A stretch of DNA of 64,000 nucleotides from Allacma fusca (taxonomy: Eukaryota > Arthropoda > Collembola > Symphypleona > Sminthuridae), in contig OX359249.1 of NCBI GenBank assembly GCA_947179485.1, forward strand, positions 50,045,402-50,109,401. Reading direction: 5' to 3'. The notes below the pieces were generated by a model. The model was not told the DNA's origin. It worked only from the letters and a program-made list of their open reading frames with translations, and ran no database searches. How positions within the stretch are numbered: position 1 is the first letter of the stretch; the number at the start of each line of letters is the position of its first letter. Of this stretch, positions 1 through 12,137 are shown in pieces. Position numbers and translations under genes: made by a program.

Positions 1-773
1 GGGCCCACTTGTCTGACAGAATTTTCAGATCGGCACACCACGTTGAATTTGGAAGCCCAACTTGAACTTTACGTCTCTGGAATTTCCGCCGAATTGGCTT
101 GTGTATAGAGTAACTTTCAATTTTTTGCAATTTATTCTCCACTGCTTGTTTATCAATCCTCTTTTTACGCTGGGTCAAAAATCCATTCAAGCCTGAAAAT
201 GATCCTGACAAGCGCTGATTCACATAGCTTCGTCTAACCTCTCCCGGGTTCATGTCACTACTAGATGCGATGACAGCATCAATTTTTTAAATGAACTCGC
301 AATCTCGTGGATATTGAATAAGGTAGAAAAGCAAATTTCGCAAGTCTAATCCTGTCCAACAGTGCAAACTCGTATATTGGAATTCCTTTACAAAATTCCT
401 TGTAGTCGCTAAATGTGTCGAGGTGAAACTGCCTCTCCACAATTTCTTCTTCCAAACTGTCAGATTTGCAAAAATCACACTTGTAATTTCAAAATGAAGT
501 GTATGTTTTTATCCACAACCCTCTGTCAAAGATCTTTTCTAATTTTGACAATACATTACTCTCCGTAGTCGTTGCCGTCGCCTGACTACTACTGTTATTC
601 AAATTACCAGAGCTTTCAATTTTACAAATAGTTTTTCTCGTCAAGTAAATAACTGCACAACGTTTGCAAAACCTTTTGGAATCGTGTACTTGTAGTTTAA
701 TCGTACTTGTAGATTTACTTCTGTATAGGTGGCCGAAACGGCATGAATGACACTGTAGTTCCTTAACTTTCAT
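1..773 (-). mobile_element. Broken integrase-like fragment of a virus-like or transposon element, cut by window edge
   Basis: The first ~280 bases read on the minus strand as a basic segment (KPIRRKFQRRKVQVG) followed by STWCADL. This resembles the run into the catalytic core of integrases of Polinton/Maverick and related elements, where W-x-A-D-L precedes the first acidic residue. Upstream on the same strand (489-773) lies a Cys-rich piece with C-H-S-C and F-C-K-R-C pairs, probably metal-binding. The copy is broken in several places and runs off the left edge, so family assignment is tentative; a Ginger-like or other integrase-bearing DNA element is also possible. I call it a fossil. Confidence 0.45.
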
Positions 774-1258
774 TTTAGTTTTTTTTACTGTCTTATGTTA
801 ACTAAATGCAACCAAACACACAGGAGCTACTTTGCTTCAACTACTTTACACGACTGGCAGAGCAAGATGTTACTTTTTAAAAATAATGTATGTTGATTGG
901 GTTTTGTCGTTTTTAAACACTTATTTAACAACAATTTTGTAAATTCAACAAAATATTTACTGTAGCACCAATACATTATCTAATCTAAATACTATAATTT
1001 GAAGATGATGAGGGAAGAGGGGCATTTTTAAATCTTCGCTCCCTCCTCAGCGCGCTTTTTAGGCTTGCGAGTACACAATGCCATAAAGCGCTTTTGCTAT
1101 AAGTAATGCAATGTACAAGCACACGCTTTGGCTTTAGCTAGAATTGCCGCTCCGCGTCCTCTCCCCTTACATGAAATAGCATACTTCCACCGACGCAGGC
1201 GGTGGCTATGCTGCTCGTAATTTATAAAATACAAACAGATTACTGAGACCATCAAAAA
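774..1258. other. No gene recognised
   Basis: Between two minus-strand coding segments. It contains a locally GC-richer patch (about 1020-1210), rich in arginine and lysine codons on the minus strand, but with no frame I can defend. Confidence 0.4.
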
Positions 1259-2605
1259 TTAAAGCACAAGGAGTTGGCACGGTTCATAGAAGAAACAATT
1301 CAACAAATAAATAAACAAAACATTGACTCGCAAAGAACTGCCGCAACCGAACAATTGCAACATCTTTACATTTCGTCTGGGGTTGCGACGAACGTCTAGG
1401 GGTGGAGCTTGATCTCCATCCACTCCAATGACAGGACCTGGTTCTTCACTCTTCATCAAGTCCATCTCTATTTGAAAGGCAATCTCCTCATTCCCATCAC
1501 GGTCGTCCAAGTGCAATAATGCAGGTTCCCCATCATGGTCCAAGGGGTCAAAATTATTTCCTGCGTGTAGTAGAGGGTTAGGAAGGACATGCACTTGGTT
1601 GGGTTGGGGTGGCAAATGTTCGATGGCATTGACGTCATGAAGCATGACTAGTGCTTCATTTGCTTTGATGGCAGCTTCACCTCCAGCTCGAAGTTGAATG
1701 AGGACTGGAAAAACGATATGACATTGTACCAATTACATAAATTACTTGAATTATTTTTACATTCGTGTATTCAAATCAATCAAAATTATTATTAAACTAT
1801 AACAATAATATTACCTGCTTGTCCCAGAGCGACATCCTCAGTGTCTCCTTCCTGACGCATTAGTTCGTCCAACCAAGCATCGACAACACGACGACGACCA
1901 TACCTCACGACTGCAGGGACGAAAACTTCCGGCTCATTAGGTAGTGGCTGGTTTGGCCAGTAGCGTCGTTGAAGGGTCCAAAACGCTGCGTACCCAATTG
2001 CTCCCAGAAACACAGAACCGACAACGCTCAGCAAGCCTGGAACATTAACTATAAGAATTAAAACCATTGACGTAAATGATAATGGCTCAACACTAATTTG
2101 AGAGCATGCTCAACAATGCTCAACAATAATTTGAGAGCATGCTCAATAATGCTCAACAATAATTTGAGAGCATGCTCAAAAATGCTCAACAATGCTCAAT
2201 GCTCAAAAATGCTCAACAATGCTCAACACTAATTTGAGAGCATGCTCAAAAATGCTCAATAATTATTTTAGAGCATGCTCAACAATAATTTGAGAGCATG
2301 CTCAAGAATGCTGAACAGTTATTAGAGAGCATGCTCGAGAATGCTGAACAATTATTTGAGAGCATGCTCGAGAATGCTGAACAATTATTTGAGAGCATTA
2401 AATATTAGCACGTATGATTAGCTCTAAATAAATTGTAACAAAAACAAATATGATTTGAAATGAATTTACCTGAGACGGACCAGTCGATGGTAGCAACCGT
2501 CCGAACAAGTGTTGTGGCACAGCGTGGGTCACTACAATCCACTGTAGGTCTTGCAACGCTAAGAACTTTCTCTCCCAGTTGTGCAATGTCCTGCACACAC
2601 TGTCC
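1259..2605 (-). CDS. Unrecognised three-exon gene, single-pass membrane protein-like
   Basis: Three segments join with matching phase. Exon a is about 2605-2470 (5' limit uncertain; acceptor-like T-tract then AG near 2605). Exon b is 2036-1815 and exon c 1704-1259, ending in TAA. Both junctions are CAG|GT donors with the codon split after its first base, and both acceptors restore the frame. Exon a encodes a Cys-bearing region (CVQDI, VDCSDPRC). Exon b begins with about 20 hydrophobic residues (LLSVVGSVFLGAIGYAAFW) followed by basic residues, as expected for a transmembrane helix with a cytoplasmic stop-transfer. Exon c is acidic and proline-rich. I do not recognise the family. It may be a host gene or cargo of the integrase-bearing element to its left. 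Kept phase at both introns argues it was translated. Confidence 0.5.
2083..2398. repeat. Tandem minisatellite, AATTTGAGAGCATGCTCAA unit
   Basis: About ten imperfect units of 25-36 bp containing GAGAGCATGCTC, itself a dyad, alternating with one to several copies of the shorter AATGCTCAAC. It lies wholly inside the first intron of the three-exon gene at 1259-2605. Confidence 0.9.
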
Positions 2606-2659
2606 TGCTCGTTGGAAAAAAATCCCCCAATTACAATCCGGGTTGAGGACAAAATCCCG

Positions 2660-3320
2660 TCACGAGCTCAATAGTGAGCACACTATAAATAAAAATATAA
2701 AACTTAAATGCACAACACGGACACAATTAATATTAATGCCTAAATTAATGCACACCTATGGATTAACAATTATTCATTTTGCTATCTATAAACAAGCGAA
2801 TAGACAAAAGAATAAAGAAAACTCGAATTATTTAACGGAAAAAAGAATCTAGTCGAGAACAAAAAACTAAACGTGTTGACAACTCGGGAAAAAAATCAGA
2901 AGGAACACTTACAGTACGTTTAAGAAATTACCTGCACATAATTATTGCGTTGAAATTCTGAAAAGGAAAAATTGTAACAAATTACGAGGGCTTGCCTTTG
3001 CAGCTGTGAACTGCACACAACCCCTTCCCGACGACCCTCCATCGCGGCTGTAATTTTGTTATGCTAATGTTACCTCTCCGTGTATGTGGTGTGTAAACGT
3101 GTAAATATTTTTACACACAGACTTAATCAAACTTTTGAAAGATGCTATATTTAAACTGAACGTTTTAATTTAACATTTTAGGTTTGAGGTTAATAATAAT
3201 TAATTTGAAACTTCGAGCCATAGTTTCTTATGTGCAACCTATAGCCAAAGTACTATATTTTACATTATCACCACAAAGGTTTCGCGGGGGAAAAGTAGCT
3301 TTAAAACAGCCTTTACCTAT
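2660..3320. other. No gene recognised
   Basis: AT-rich stretch with no frame I can support on either strand. It separates the three-exon gene from the next minus-strand coding segment. Confidence 0.4.
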
Positions 3321-3323
3321 CTT

Positions 3324-3710
3324 CTATTCCCCATGCAATGGACACTTCTGCACTTCCTGAAGTTTGTTTAAAACGGGATTCAACGGGAAAATACCATTAA
3401 AGTCCTCATGACCTTTCAGATCTAAGAATTCTAAAGGATTCTTCTTCATGACTTCACCGACCCATGTTATTCTTGCATTCGTAAACTTGCCAAGTTCCAC
3501 AAGGTTTACTGACTCAATAACAGCATCACTGACTGAGCAATCATTGTTTTTGCAGCTGTCCAAAAAACGTCTAAAACCTAAATTTTTGTCATAATAAACT
3601 GAAAGATCAACCGACCTGATCTCAATCTTGGTTTCCTGAATCGAATTGCCCTGATCAAGCGTCAATGGAATGCTGAAAAAACTTAACTGTTGTCTAGGTT
3701 CTACAGACAA
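3324..3710 (-). CDS. Unrecognised coding segment, probable exon
   Basis: An open minus-strand segment of about 125 residues preceded at 3704-3711 by an acceptor-like sequence (TTTTTTGTCTGTAG) and ending in a stop just before a GTAAAG. It has no low complexity and looks protein-like: mixed acidic and hydrophobic residues and three cysteines (C-K-N-N-D-C and a final C-P-L). No family recognised. It probably forms the last exon of a gene whose upstream part is at 3720-4350, but the phase of that join could not be confirmed. Confidence 0.35.
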   Translation of the reverse strand: MSVEPRQQLSFFSIPLTLDQGNSIQETKIEIRSVDLSVYYDKNLGFRRFLDSCKNNDCSVSDAVIESVNLVELGKFTNARITWVGEVMKKNPLEFLDLKGHEDFNGIFPLNPVLNKLQEVQKCPLHGE

Positions 3711-3719
3711 AAAACATTC

Positions 3720-4350
3720 AATCAGAGATACAAAGAAGCGGAAAACACATAAAGAAAACTAACAAATGAATGACTACGTTGAATCGATTGTTCCCACCCA
3801 TCAGCAAATCTGGCCTGTGGCAGACCCAGACAACGTGGGCAGCGCCAATAAGAATCAGTAGCGGCAGAAGTGAAATCTGTGTTGATGCAGACTGCATCAA
3901 CAACCCATTGCATGTAATCAAGGAATCGCGGCATTATAAAGTTTCTGGCAAACGCAATACTTCTGCTGCTTAGGCCGTGGGATTGATTTGGCTAGAGCTG
4001 TCACCGGTTCGAATAAAACAGAATCTACTTGCTCACGAAACAATCCCTGCAAAAATGAAATTCGCTGAAATGAAACATCTATCAAACTAACACAAAACAC
4101 TCGCTGACCGTAGATGTACCTGCACATTCCTCCTATTATCAACGAAAATTGTTCGAAGCCATGTTCGGTCGCATTTATCAATACGCCGACGAGGCCACAC
4201 GGACTGCGCCAGGTCGTCCCAAAGTGAAGTGGACTTGTCATTGCGATCGGTCAACCAACGTTCCGCACGCTGGAAAACGCCAGTCATAGCTGCAGCAATT
4301 CCATCCGGCGGAAGATTTTTCCACCGAGTCTCAACACGCTCAACCATTCT
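3720..4350 (-). CDS. Unrecognised gene with at least one intron
   Basis: A segment starting near 4347 (MVERVETRWKNLPP) runs to a CAG|GTACAT donor at 4120. A TTTTTGCAG acceptor at 4047 restores phase 0 and leads into FREQVDSVLFEP. This gives a 72-74 bp intron typical of arthropods. Further along is a protein-like stretch with C-V-C and W-R-C-P-R-C pairs, suggestive of a small metal-binding module, but in a different frame, so either another intron or decay separates them. No family recognised. Same strand as the neighbours at 3324 and 1259, so the 4.4 kb may be one locus or one element. Confidence 0.35.
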
Positions 4351-5039
4351 TTAAGTGAATATACCATAATGTGAATAATATCCGACCACAAGCTCAAAAG
4401 TTATGACACAACATAGTATAGGTCTCTCATCGGTCCCAGAAATTATTCAAACTTTTTAAAAAAATCCAAAATTCAAAATTTCGGCAAGGTGAGTGGTTGT
4501 CGGAGTGGAGTTTCAGTTGCTCTTTCAGAATCAGAACTCAGAAATAAAATCGGTCGACAAGCTCAAAAGTTATGACACAACATAGGTCTCTTTCTGCTTC
4601 TAAAATTCTTCTCTGCTCTTCTAAAATTCCATGCTAAAAATTAAATGTATTTTAATTTCAGAAGGAACAGCATTAAATTCAACTCTGAATCCAGATGGTA
4701 GTACACAAAACCTTACAACCTAGTGGGAGGAACTAGCTCAAGCTACTGTGAAATCCGGAATTCCCCACAATGTATTATAAAACGAAACTATAGATGACGT
4801 GGATTAACAAATATGCAAACAATTGTCAGCGTCTGGTTTGACAGAAAACACTCAAGGTTTAGAAAATATCGATCTGATTGAAACTAAGGACATTTGCAAG
4901 TAAAACTTTCATTTATATTTAAAACAGTTGCCATTATCCATTTTTATAAAATTCATGTCTTATATCAAAATTCCGAAACTAAATATTTGCGTGACTTAGC
5001 AATTTATTAATAAACAGTATTTCAAACTAATATCTTGAA
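4351..5039. other. Non-coding; short local duplication
   Basis: A phrase AGCTCAAAAGTTATGACACA occurs twice, near 4391 and 4561, about 170 bp apart, followed both times by AACATAG. Otherwise AT-rich with no supported gene; the right part approaches the hAT transposase relic. Confidence 0.5.
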
Positions 5040-5300
5040 TTGCATAGAAACAAGGACATTCATGGTTATTGACGAGACGACGGATGCAATGGCCCGGAAA
5101 GTTCTGAACATATTGGTTCAACCTTTGGAACTTAAAACAAGGTTTAGGCTTCTGTCCACAAATTTTTAGACAAAGTTGATTCCTCTGTTATAGAACAGGT
5201 AGCTATCGGAGCTACACTGGACCGACCTCTCGATAATCTAGTCGTCTTTATATCCGACAACGCCCGTTATATGATTCCAATATCGTGTTATGTCTAGTAA
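5040..5300 (+). pseudogene. hAT-like transposase relic
   Basis: Plus-strand translation gives IDETTDAMARKVLNILV followed, after a stop and small shifts, by DKVDSSVIEQ and DNLVVFISDNARYM. The D-E-T-T-D box and the later S-D-x-A-x-Y-M block are characteristic of the RNase H-like core of hAT-superfamily transposases, which cut and paste DNA. Only part of the catalytic core remains and it carries in-frame stops, so it is dead. No terminal repeats of its own were located. Confidence 0.65.
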
Positions 5301-6830
5301 TTCCAAAATTGATGTACGACACTTGAGCATCTACAGCGGGGCTTTTTACAACAAAAAATTGTAGAGGCCCCAGTTTGTTGGGTTAAATATTATCCTAAAG
5401 AATACCACTCCTGTTTAACTCTGGAAGTTGTGGAAGCCGAAAATTCCTTTGGCTTGTTTTTATGATTTGCAGTTCTGTAGGATCCCCAAAATATAGCGAG
5501 CTCGTCCGTGGACCATCACATGAAGGTATTCAGAGTTGAAAGCCGGCCACGATTGCTAAAATCCGCTGCTTCGACATACGGAAGCAGTAGGAAATAATAA
5601 GCGGTGAGTTACCGTAAAATCAATATTCGAGCTCGACCAACTGCTAATGTTATGTAGTGCCAATGTAAAATTCGCGTGCTATCAATCGACGACCGAAGAT
5701 GGCAGTTCTATATTAACCAGCAAAATGCTTATAGTCGTTCTATAACAACAACACGACAGCGTGATGTGTAACAACCATACAAATCGTATCAAATGGCGTG
5801 TTATTGTTGGAATGTAAACATTTTCCTCAATCATTTCGGTACATACAACATAAAAAATGGGCATTCGCCGACTCAAAACGTTTTCACTGCCCTTGGACAT
5901 TTTTAAGTATATTTCAGAAAACTCTGAAAATCTTGTCAAATATTTACTAGCTGCAGCGTACACTCAAAGTACACTACTACAATGGGCCAACAATTCCAAG
6001 ATTGAAAAGTCACGCGTTCCATTAAGCGTGTACTATGTAAACAAGCGATTGATATTTCAGGTGCAGTTCTTAAGCGGATTGGAAAGAAACGTGCGAGAAA
6101 GGGAACATACGCGGGAACATATTGCAATTAGTTTTTAAGGGAGTATATTTCGGACGATAGCATTGCTGGAAAGTGGAAATTTCTCTGGTCATCAGAAGAA
6201 TCAAATTATAAAAACGAATAGAAAATAAAGTGAGCGCACTAATTTAAATTTGTTCAATGTGAATATTAACTAGCAATAAGAATTGTGTATCTGTGACTAA
6301 ATTAAATAAAGAATTTGAACTAACTTCGGTTAAAGAAATTTGAACTGACATATATGTATGTAGTAACCAACATAGGCGAGTATCATAAAAGGATAAAAAC
6401 ATAACTTTCGAGGAGACACCTAAATCGTACAATAAATACTGAGGTCTCTAAAGTTAAAGCATTTTGGGTATTGTAAATAATGGTGAGACAGCTAATGATA
6501 ATACAAGAGTTTTAATTTCTGAGAGCTTAGAATCACCTCAACCCAGCGATTCACACAATTACAGATCAGGAGCCTGAAGGTAATCAAATAAATGAAGTTG
6601 CAATTGCATCTAGTTCCAAATTATCAACCAACAAGGATCTCACGAATTCCTTCAATGAATGTAGGCTCGGAATTATCAAATTCGAGTCTCACTTATAACA
6701 CATACTTCACTCTTTGCATTATCAAAGATTTTGAAGAAGCATAAATGCTTTGTGATTATTCCGGTTTATTCAATAACATGTCTAAAAACTTGTGCATCAA
6801 CAAAAATTGAATTGGCAGGGGCCGATATGC
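5301..6830. other. Decayed, no supported gene
   Basis: Scattered short open frames on both strands, none with a recognised motif. It probably consists of transposon debris lying between the two transposase relics. Confidence 0.4.
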
Positions 6831-8320
6831 TCATCTTGGCATGACTCATAGAACTGAAGATGCAATTCATCAGACAAATCTGGAACACATTGCTATTTTA
6901 ATTAACGTTGTAGGCATCCCGTTAAGCAAGTTCAGTTCTCGTAGCCTATGGCCAATACAGATTCAAATCTTTGAGCTACGCGACAAATGTCCAATAGTTA
7001 TTGGAATTTGGGAAGGTACTTCAAACCCAACTGATTTCAACTACTTTTTAGAGCAGTTTGTTACCGAGCTACAGCAAACTTGGGTTAATGGCATTAGTTA
7101 CGAGATTAACAATGTACCTTCCACTGTTTGTGCGTTTATATGCGACTCACCTGCAAGAAGTTCATTACTAGCCACGAAAGCCACAGTAGATATTATGGTT
7201 GTTCTAAATGTACCCAAAAGGTCCTAGTATTCTAGGCCGAGTCACGTTTTCTAATAAGTGTAAGAAAAGAACGGATTAAGATTTTAAAAATAATAGGTAG
7301 CTGGATGAAATAATAGTAACCATATTAAACATTCCCAATTTTGATGTACCGGAAACATGTAGACAATACCTATACTTGTTATTGCTACCCAGAACATTAT
7401 GTCGGAGAAACAATTCTCGCTTAATTAAATGTGAGCCTAGTGACCACATTTTAAGTCGAATAACAGCACTTCGTTTGCCTTGCTGTCATTCGAAAGTTGT
7501 TGCGGATGTGGTGTAAAGAGAAACGTTCTGAGTACAAACTTTTTAAGAGTTCATTGAAATTGGCTTCCTTAAGACTCGTCGCTTAAGACTTCCAAAATAA
7601 TTTCCCCACCAAGCGCGAGCTCTTGCTGAACTACATCGCTGGAAGACGACTGAATTTCATTAATTTCTTCTGCAAACCGGGCCCTTTGTCCTACAAAATG
7701 TTTTAAAGCTGGATTAATATAAGCATTTTTTTATTGAAACAAGTTGTAAATTTCTATACTGGTTAATTCTAAAAATTATGCGACTTTTTACGCTTTTGCA
7801 AGTCAGTGTCTGAACAAGTTTGTGCCGGAATTTCCATTACTCTACGGAGATCATACACTTTCGTACAATGTACACAATCTACTTCACATATGTAAGGATA
7901 CAAAAGTTGGAATGCCTAGACTCATGGTCAACATTCCTATTTGAAAATAGTCTGCAGATGATGCAGGATGTTATCAGAGCATTTATTCACCCGCTTCAGC
8001 AAATCTGTAGACGGGTGGCCGAAATAGAGACCATTCCGTGTGCAAGAAAGGTCGAAGAAATCAATGTTTTCAGCATTATACATGTCCTAGTGTTGGAGCT
8101 ACCCAATACAAAAAACCAACAACTCGAGAATTTCAATATTGCCTGGATGGGGTCAACGATATTGCAGTCAATCGAAGCACCAATTTGGTTTGCATAGTTA
8201 ATATACTCAGAACTAAAGATTTTAAAATCAAGATTTCAACTGAAAAAGAGCAGAAATGGACCAGAAGAGAAAAGGCTGTGAAAGAAAACTGGTAAAAGCT
8301 CAATGAACTCAGCGATGAAT
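6830..8320 (+). pseudogene. Degenerate 'transposase domain' protein relic (KDZ/CACTA-like)
   Basis: The plus strand reads a chain of blocks seen in a large family of insect transposase-domain proteins: PLSKFSSRSLWPIQ, then CPIVIGIWEGTSNPTDFNYF, then AFICDSPARS, then a Cys pair YYGCSKCTQK, and farther on FRTMYTIYFTYV, a SWSTFLFENSL block and HPLQQICRRV. The order matches the usual one: target-site ICD-A box, zinc Cys cluster, then the FSAFPFEN-like block. Several stops and frameshifts separate the blocks (for example after the Cys cluster near 7230). Fossil DNA transposon; family name from memory of motif order, not a database search. Confidence 0.55.
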
Positions 8321-8339
8321 GCAATGAACTGGACTATTC

Positions 8340-9770
8340 TGCGTGTATATGGTTGGGTTTTATTTAGGAGCACTTAGGAGTTGTTGGAGGTACTAGAGCT
8401 ATGACACAGAGTATCCTAGACAGCCACGTGCTACCTTTTATAGGTACTCTCTATATATTTTATAGGTTTTAGCATAGGTAAAGCGGAAGTAAGATGTAAG
8501 TTATGAGAGAGAAGAGTAATTCTCTTGGGTTACCACTCTTAAAATTAGCAATATATTTTACCGATGCAACTGTATGCTTTGATGCAATTAGGCAAGAACG
8601 TCTAAGTTGAAGGTGAGACATATAAGTATAGCGTAATATGATAAAATAATACTAAGAATAAAAAGGAAGATAAGATAAGGAGCGAGTGACCTTTAGAAAA
8701 TGACGGCACGAGCGAGATATTGAGGAAGCGTCAGTAGAGGATAGAGAGCCACGCTAGAGAGACAGGATTGAGTATATAGGTCAGGGAATCGGAAGTGAGT
8801 GAGGAAGGAAGGAAGTCTGGCGTTGGTAGAAAAATAGGGCACGGATTGATAAAGATTAGAAAGATAGTGCTTATAATTAGAATAAATATCAGAAATAACT
8901 AGAGAATTAATTGGAGTTGTAATCCTGGTTGAATTCGGAATAAAAGGCCTAAAATCATTATTAAAGTATAATTAGAAAAGTGTGCTCGGAAGGAATCATT
9001 TTGGGAAAACTATAAGTGCATCTTGGAAGTAACCCTCTCCCACCGTAGGACTCCTCGGAGTCAACCTCTCATTGCTGAGAGCGAGTGCTCACTCTAATTA
9101 ATACTGGCTCATAATTATTATTGTTACAGATTAAAGTGCATCATTAACGCAGAACAATTAAAGGACAAAAACCTAATCCGTTTCAAAGGGAAATGTGAGG
9201 ATGACAAAATACTTCAATTAAAAATCAGGGTTGTTGTTTTGAGAGTAGCTGAGAAGAGTGTTCGAATCAAGATAATCTTTGTATTTTAAAGCACTAGAGT
9301 AGTATTTGCAGTAATTATTATTGTTACCACTAATTTAAACATTCCATAAATAGATCAATTGCTGCAGGTGTGAATTGACAGTTAGAAGTAGCGCCTAATT
9401 TCTTATCGCTAAAGGTAATGAAGTCACTGGTGGTCAAATATAATTAGAAATGAAAATGGGACATTAACACATACAGGGTTACATACATATTTTTTTCTGG
9501 GTATATCATAAAATGTGGTACCGATCATCCCGTCTTTATAGAATGTTTTCGAAAACAGGCAGCAAATGAAGCGAATATGTTGGAAATTATTTAATGCATC
9601 CAGTAAGATCTAGCAGATGTATATATGGACTTCAAAATGAGATTTCTACCATAATTTTACTGATTGTGAGCTGCGGAATAAAAATAGTCCAGCCTGTTCT
9701 TTGAATTTTAATCTGGTCTGGTCTATGCGCAGGATCATGAAACATGGTCCAACTGTGACATGAATAATTA
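8340..9770. other. Non-coding stretch, purine-rich with TATA-like and AATAAA signals
   Basis: From 8373 to about 9127 the plus strand is GA-rich, contains GAGTATATAGG and two AATAAA-like motifs, begins TGTTGGAGG and ends TTGTTACA. That looks like a decayed LTR, but the flanking bases GAGT and GATT do not match exactly. No gene seen. Confidence 0.3.
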
Positions 9771-10329
9771 TATAGGGTTCCTAGACGTCCCGGAATGCCC
9801 GGGACAGTCCCGGAATGACAGTCGCTGTCCTGTGTCCCGCAAGGGTGTATTCCGGGACACGTAAATGTCCCGGAAACGTCGAGCTCAAAAGGTTGTGGAA
9901 GTTATTAGAGTTTTTAAGATAAAAATAAAATATTTTGTTCAAGAGGAGCTCGATTCAAACGAGAGCTTCATGTGCCATCTACATAAAACTAATAAAATCG
10001 TAAAAATGTGATTACAAGAGTAACAACATCACTTAATAATCAGGTAATAATTAAAAAGGCCTAGGTTATACAATTCTATGTGCGAAGAGGTTGTCAATTC
10101 AAAAAATTGGTTACGTTGAAATGGCAAAGATAACCAGACCCCTGCTAGGATTTTATTGTGTAAAGTGACTCTCTGTGAAACATGAAGAATTTTGGTATGT
10201 TAAATCTCACATGTAAAGTTCCTAAAAACCTAGAGAAAGCAGGTGCTGAAACTAAAAAAGTTTAGATTTTTTAAACCGAAAAATCTGTAGACGATTAAAA
10301 AATCAACATATTTGCTGTTACAGTGCAAA

Positions 10330-10590
10330 CAATGCGACCGTAAATTATGGTCGCCAAAATTATGTGTTTTAGAAATTCCAGGAAGAAAATCCGTCAATTG
10401 TTGCTGCTAATTGCAAATATCACATTTTACACAACGCTGTAAAAATGCATGCAATAAATTATCAATGGATGTTGAAGACTTAGTTTTAAAGGTTTTTAGC
10501 GAATCTAGCTCGTCTGCGCAGAGACTGGACTCTTTAAAACAGTTTTGGGAATTTGTGGATGTGGCTTTCCTTACTTCCAACCAAAGATGG
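10330..10590 (+). pseudogene. hAT transposase, first half
   Basis: Encodes SANNATVNYG, then NPSIVAANCKYHILHNA, then after a frame change CNKLSMDVEDLVLKVFSE and SSSAQRLDSLKQFWEFVDV. These are the blocks on both sides of the second catalytic region in the hAT family often seen in arthropods (N-A-x-V-N-Y-G, then N-C-K-C-H, then F-S-x-S-x-x-R). A frameshift lies near 10436. The reading breaks off at the inserted GCCTA-rich element and resumes near 16155. Confidence 0.65.
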
Positions 10591-10602
10591 TAAACTGATT
10601 TT

Positions 10603-10735
10603 GCCTATCCTGCATCCTCCCTAAACATCCAGTTTAGGAGGGGCCTTCCTTCTTGCCTATTTGTGCAATTGCTAGGCCTATATCCTTGCCTACAAGTAGG
10701 CATTTGACGCTGCCTACATTTCTGCCTATATAGGG
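10603..10735. repeat. Left subterminal GCCTAT cluster
   Basis: Six or more GCCTA(T/C) motifs in 130 bp, including the dyad GCCTACAAGTAGGC at 10688. Counterpart of the right cluster at 16000-16152. Confidence 0.6.
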
Positions 10736-11568
10736 TAACGGAAAGTGTTGGCCCCTTCCTACATGGGACCCTATACTGTAGAATTAAATTATATTTTTAT
10801 TAAAATTAATAATTACATTTTGCTGTTTTTATTTTAACAAATTTATTTTGGACATATAGCATTAGTTTAGAAAAAAATTAGGCTATCCCTCATATGCAAA
10901 AATTATTCAGCAAACACTCACAATTGTTTGTTACTATCATATGTATCATATTTTTAAACAAACTGATTGTGAGTACTTCTTCAGAATTAACGTTACTCAT
11001 GCATTGTGTGAAAACTCGTATTCATTTGTCGTATTGCACGTTACAGTAAGTATATAAGCCATTGAGCAATCACATACAATATATGTACTTATATGTACTT
11101 AATTATGTATGGATATTATTTTGAATGGGAAATCTCAGATGTCCCTTCATGTGATATTCCAACATAGCCAACGTTCAAAAATCGTTTTGGTTAGCATTGT
11201 AATGTAATGTAAAGGCTTTATTGTCAAGTTTACACAGTGCAAGCACTGCTTTTCAGAAACAGACATAAGATAAATATTTATATAACATATGGTTTTTTTT
11301 ATTACAATTCATCATACCGTCACATATCAGTTTGTAATAATTACATATTTTCCATTTTTACAATATCTCTTGTTTATGATCCATCTGCACAATTCAAATT
11401 GAAAATCTTTCATATTAAATTTCGAATGAACCATAAGTGGAATCATATTCTATATTTTAGCACATCTGTACTGGTAAGACGAGTGATAAAATGAAGAGGA
11501 AAGGGTTATTTGGAGGAAATGGTTGTCTGGAATTTCTCTCTGATTCAGGTTTTAGTATTTCTACGAGA

Positions 11569-12137
11569 TAAGGCTTCCATCCGACCGGATAAATCGAATA
11601 TCCGATCCGAATCCGATCCGAACCGAAATTTTCGGATAAATTTTCTTATCATCCGATCCGACCGTTACGGATCGGATAAAAATTGTATTCATCCGTATCC
11701 GGTCCGAAAATTTCGGATCGGATAAGTGCTGCTATCCGATCCGATCCGCGGATATCCGAAATTATCCAAATTGATACCATTGGATGATAATGGAAAAAAA
11801 TATTAGGAATTTTCACTAAAAAAAAGCGTCAGCTTTTTACTACATCAAAATATTAATCATTTTGCATACATTACAAACTGAATGAAAATATTACAAACAC
11901 AGCTGTAAAGAAGCACGGAATTAATGAGAAAACAAGTAAAAAGCCGCACAGTTACTCGTTGGACAAATTGTTGCCGTACATTTCGTTCTTATTGGTCGCT
12001 CGACCGCGCTAAAAATTTGATTTTCGGATATCCGTCGGATTATCCTATATTTATTATTTGTGATCCGAACCGATCGGATAAAGTCGTTTCCAAATCCGAT
12101 CCGAATCCGCGGATCATCCGATCGGATGGAAACCTTA
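11569..12137. mobile_element. hAT-type MITE, 569 bp, with exact 8-bp target duplication
   Basis: Ends are inverted: TAAGGCTTCCATCCGACC at 11569 and, on the other strand, TAAGGTTTCCATCCGATC at 12137, matching over about 22 bp with two differences. The flanks carry an exact CTACGAGA duplication (11561-11568 and 12138-12145). Both subterminal regions are packed with GGATCCGA-like and GATCGGAT motifs. No coding capacity. It sits in the 3' part of the LINE and is therefore younger than it. Confidence 0.9.

Noticed and set aside
8373-9127. Possible decayed LTR, TGTTGGAGG to TTGTTACA, with TATA and AATAAA
   Set aside because: Flanking GAGT and GATT do not match and no partner copy is in the window.
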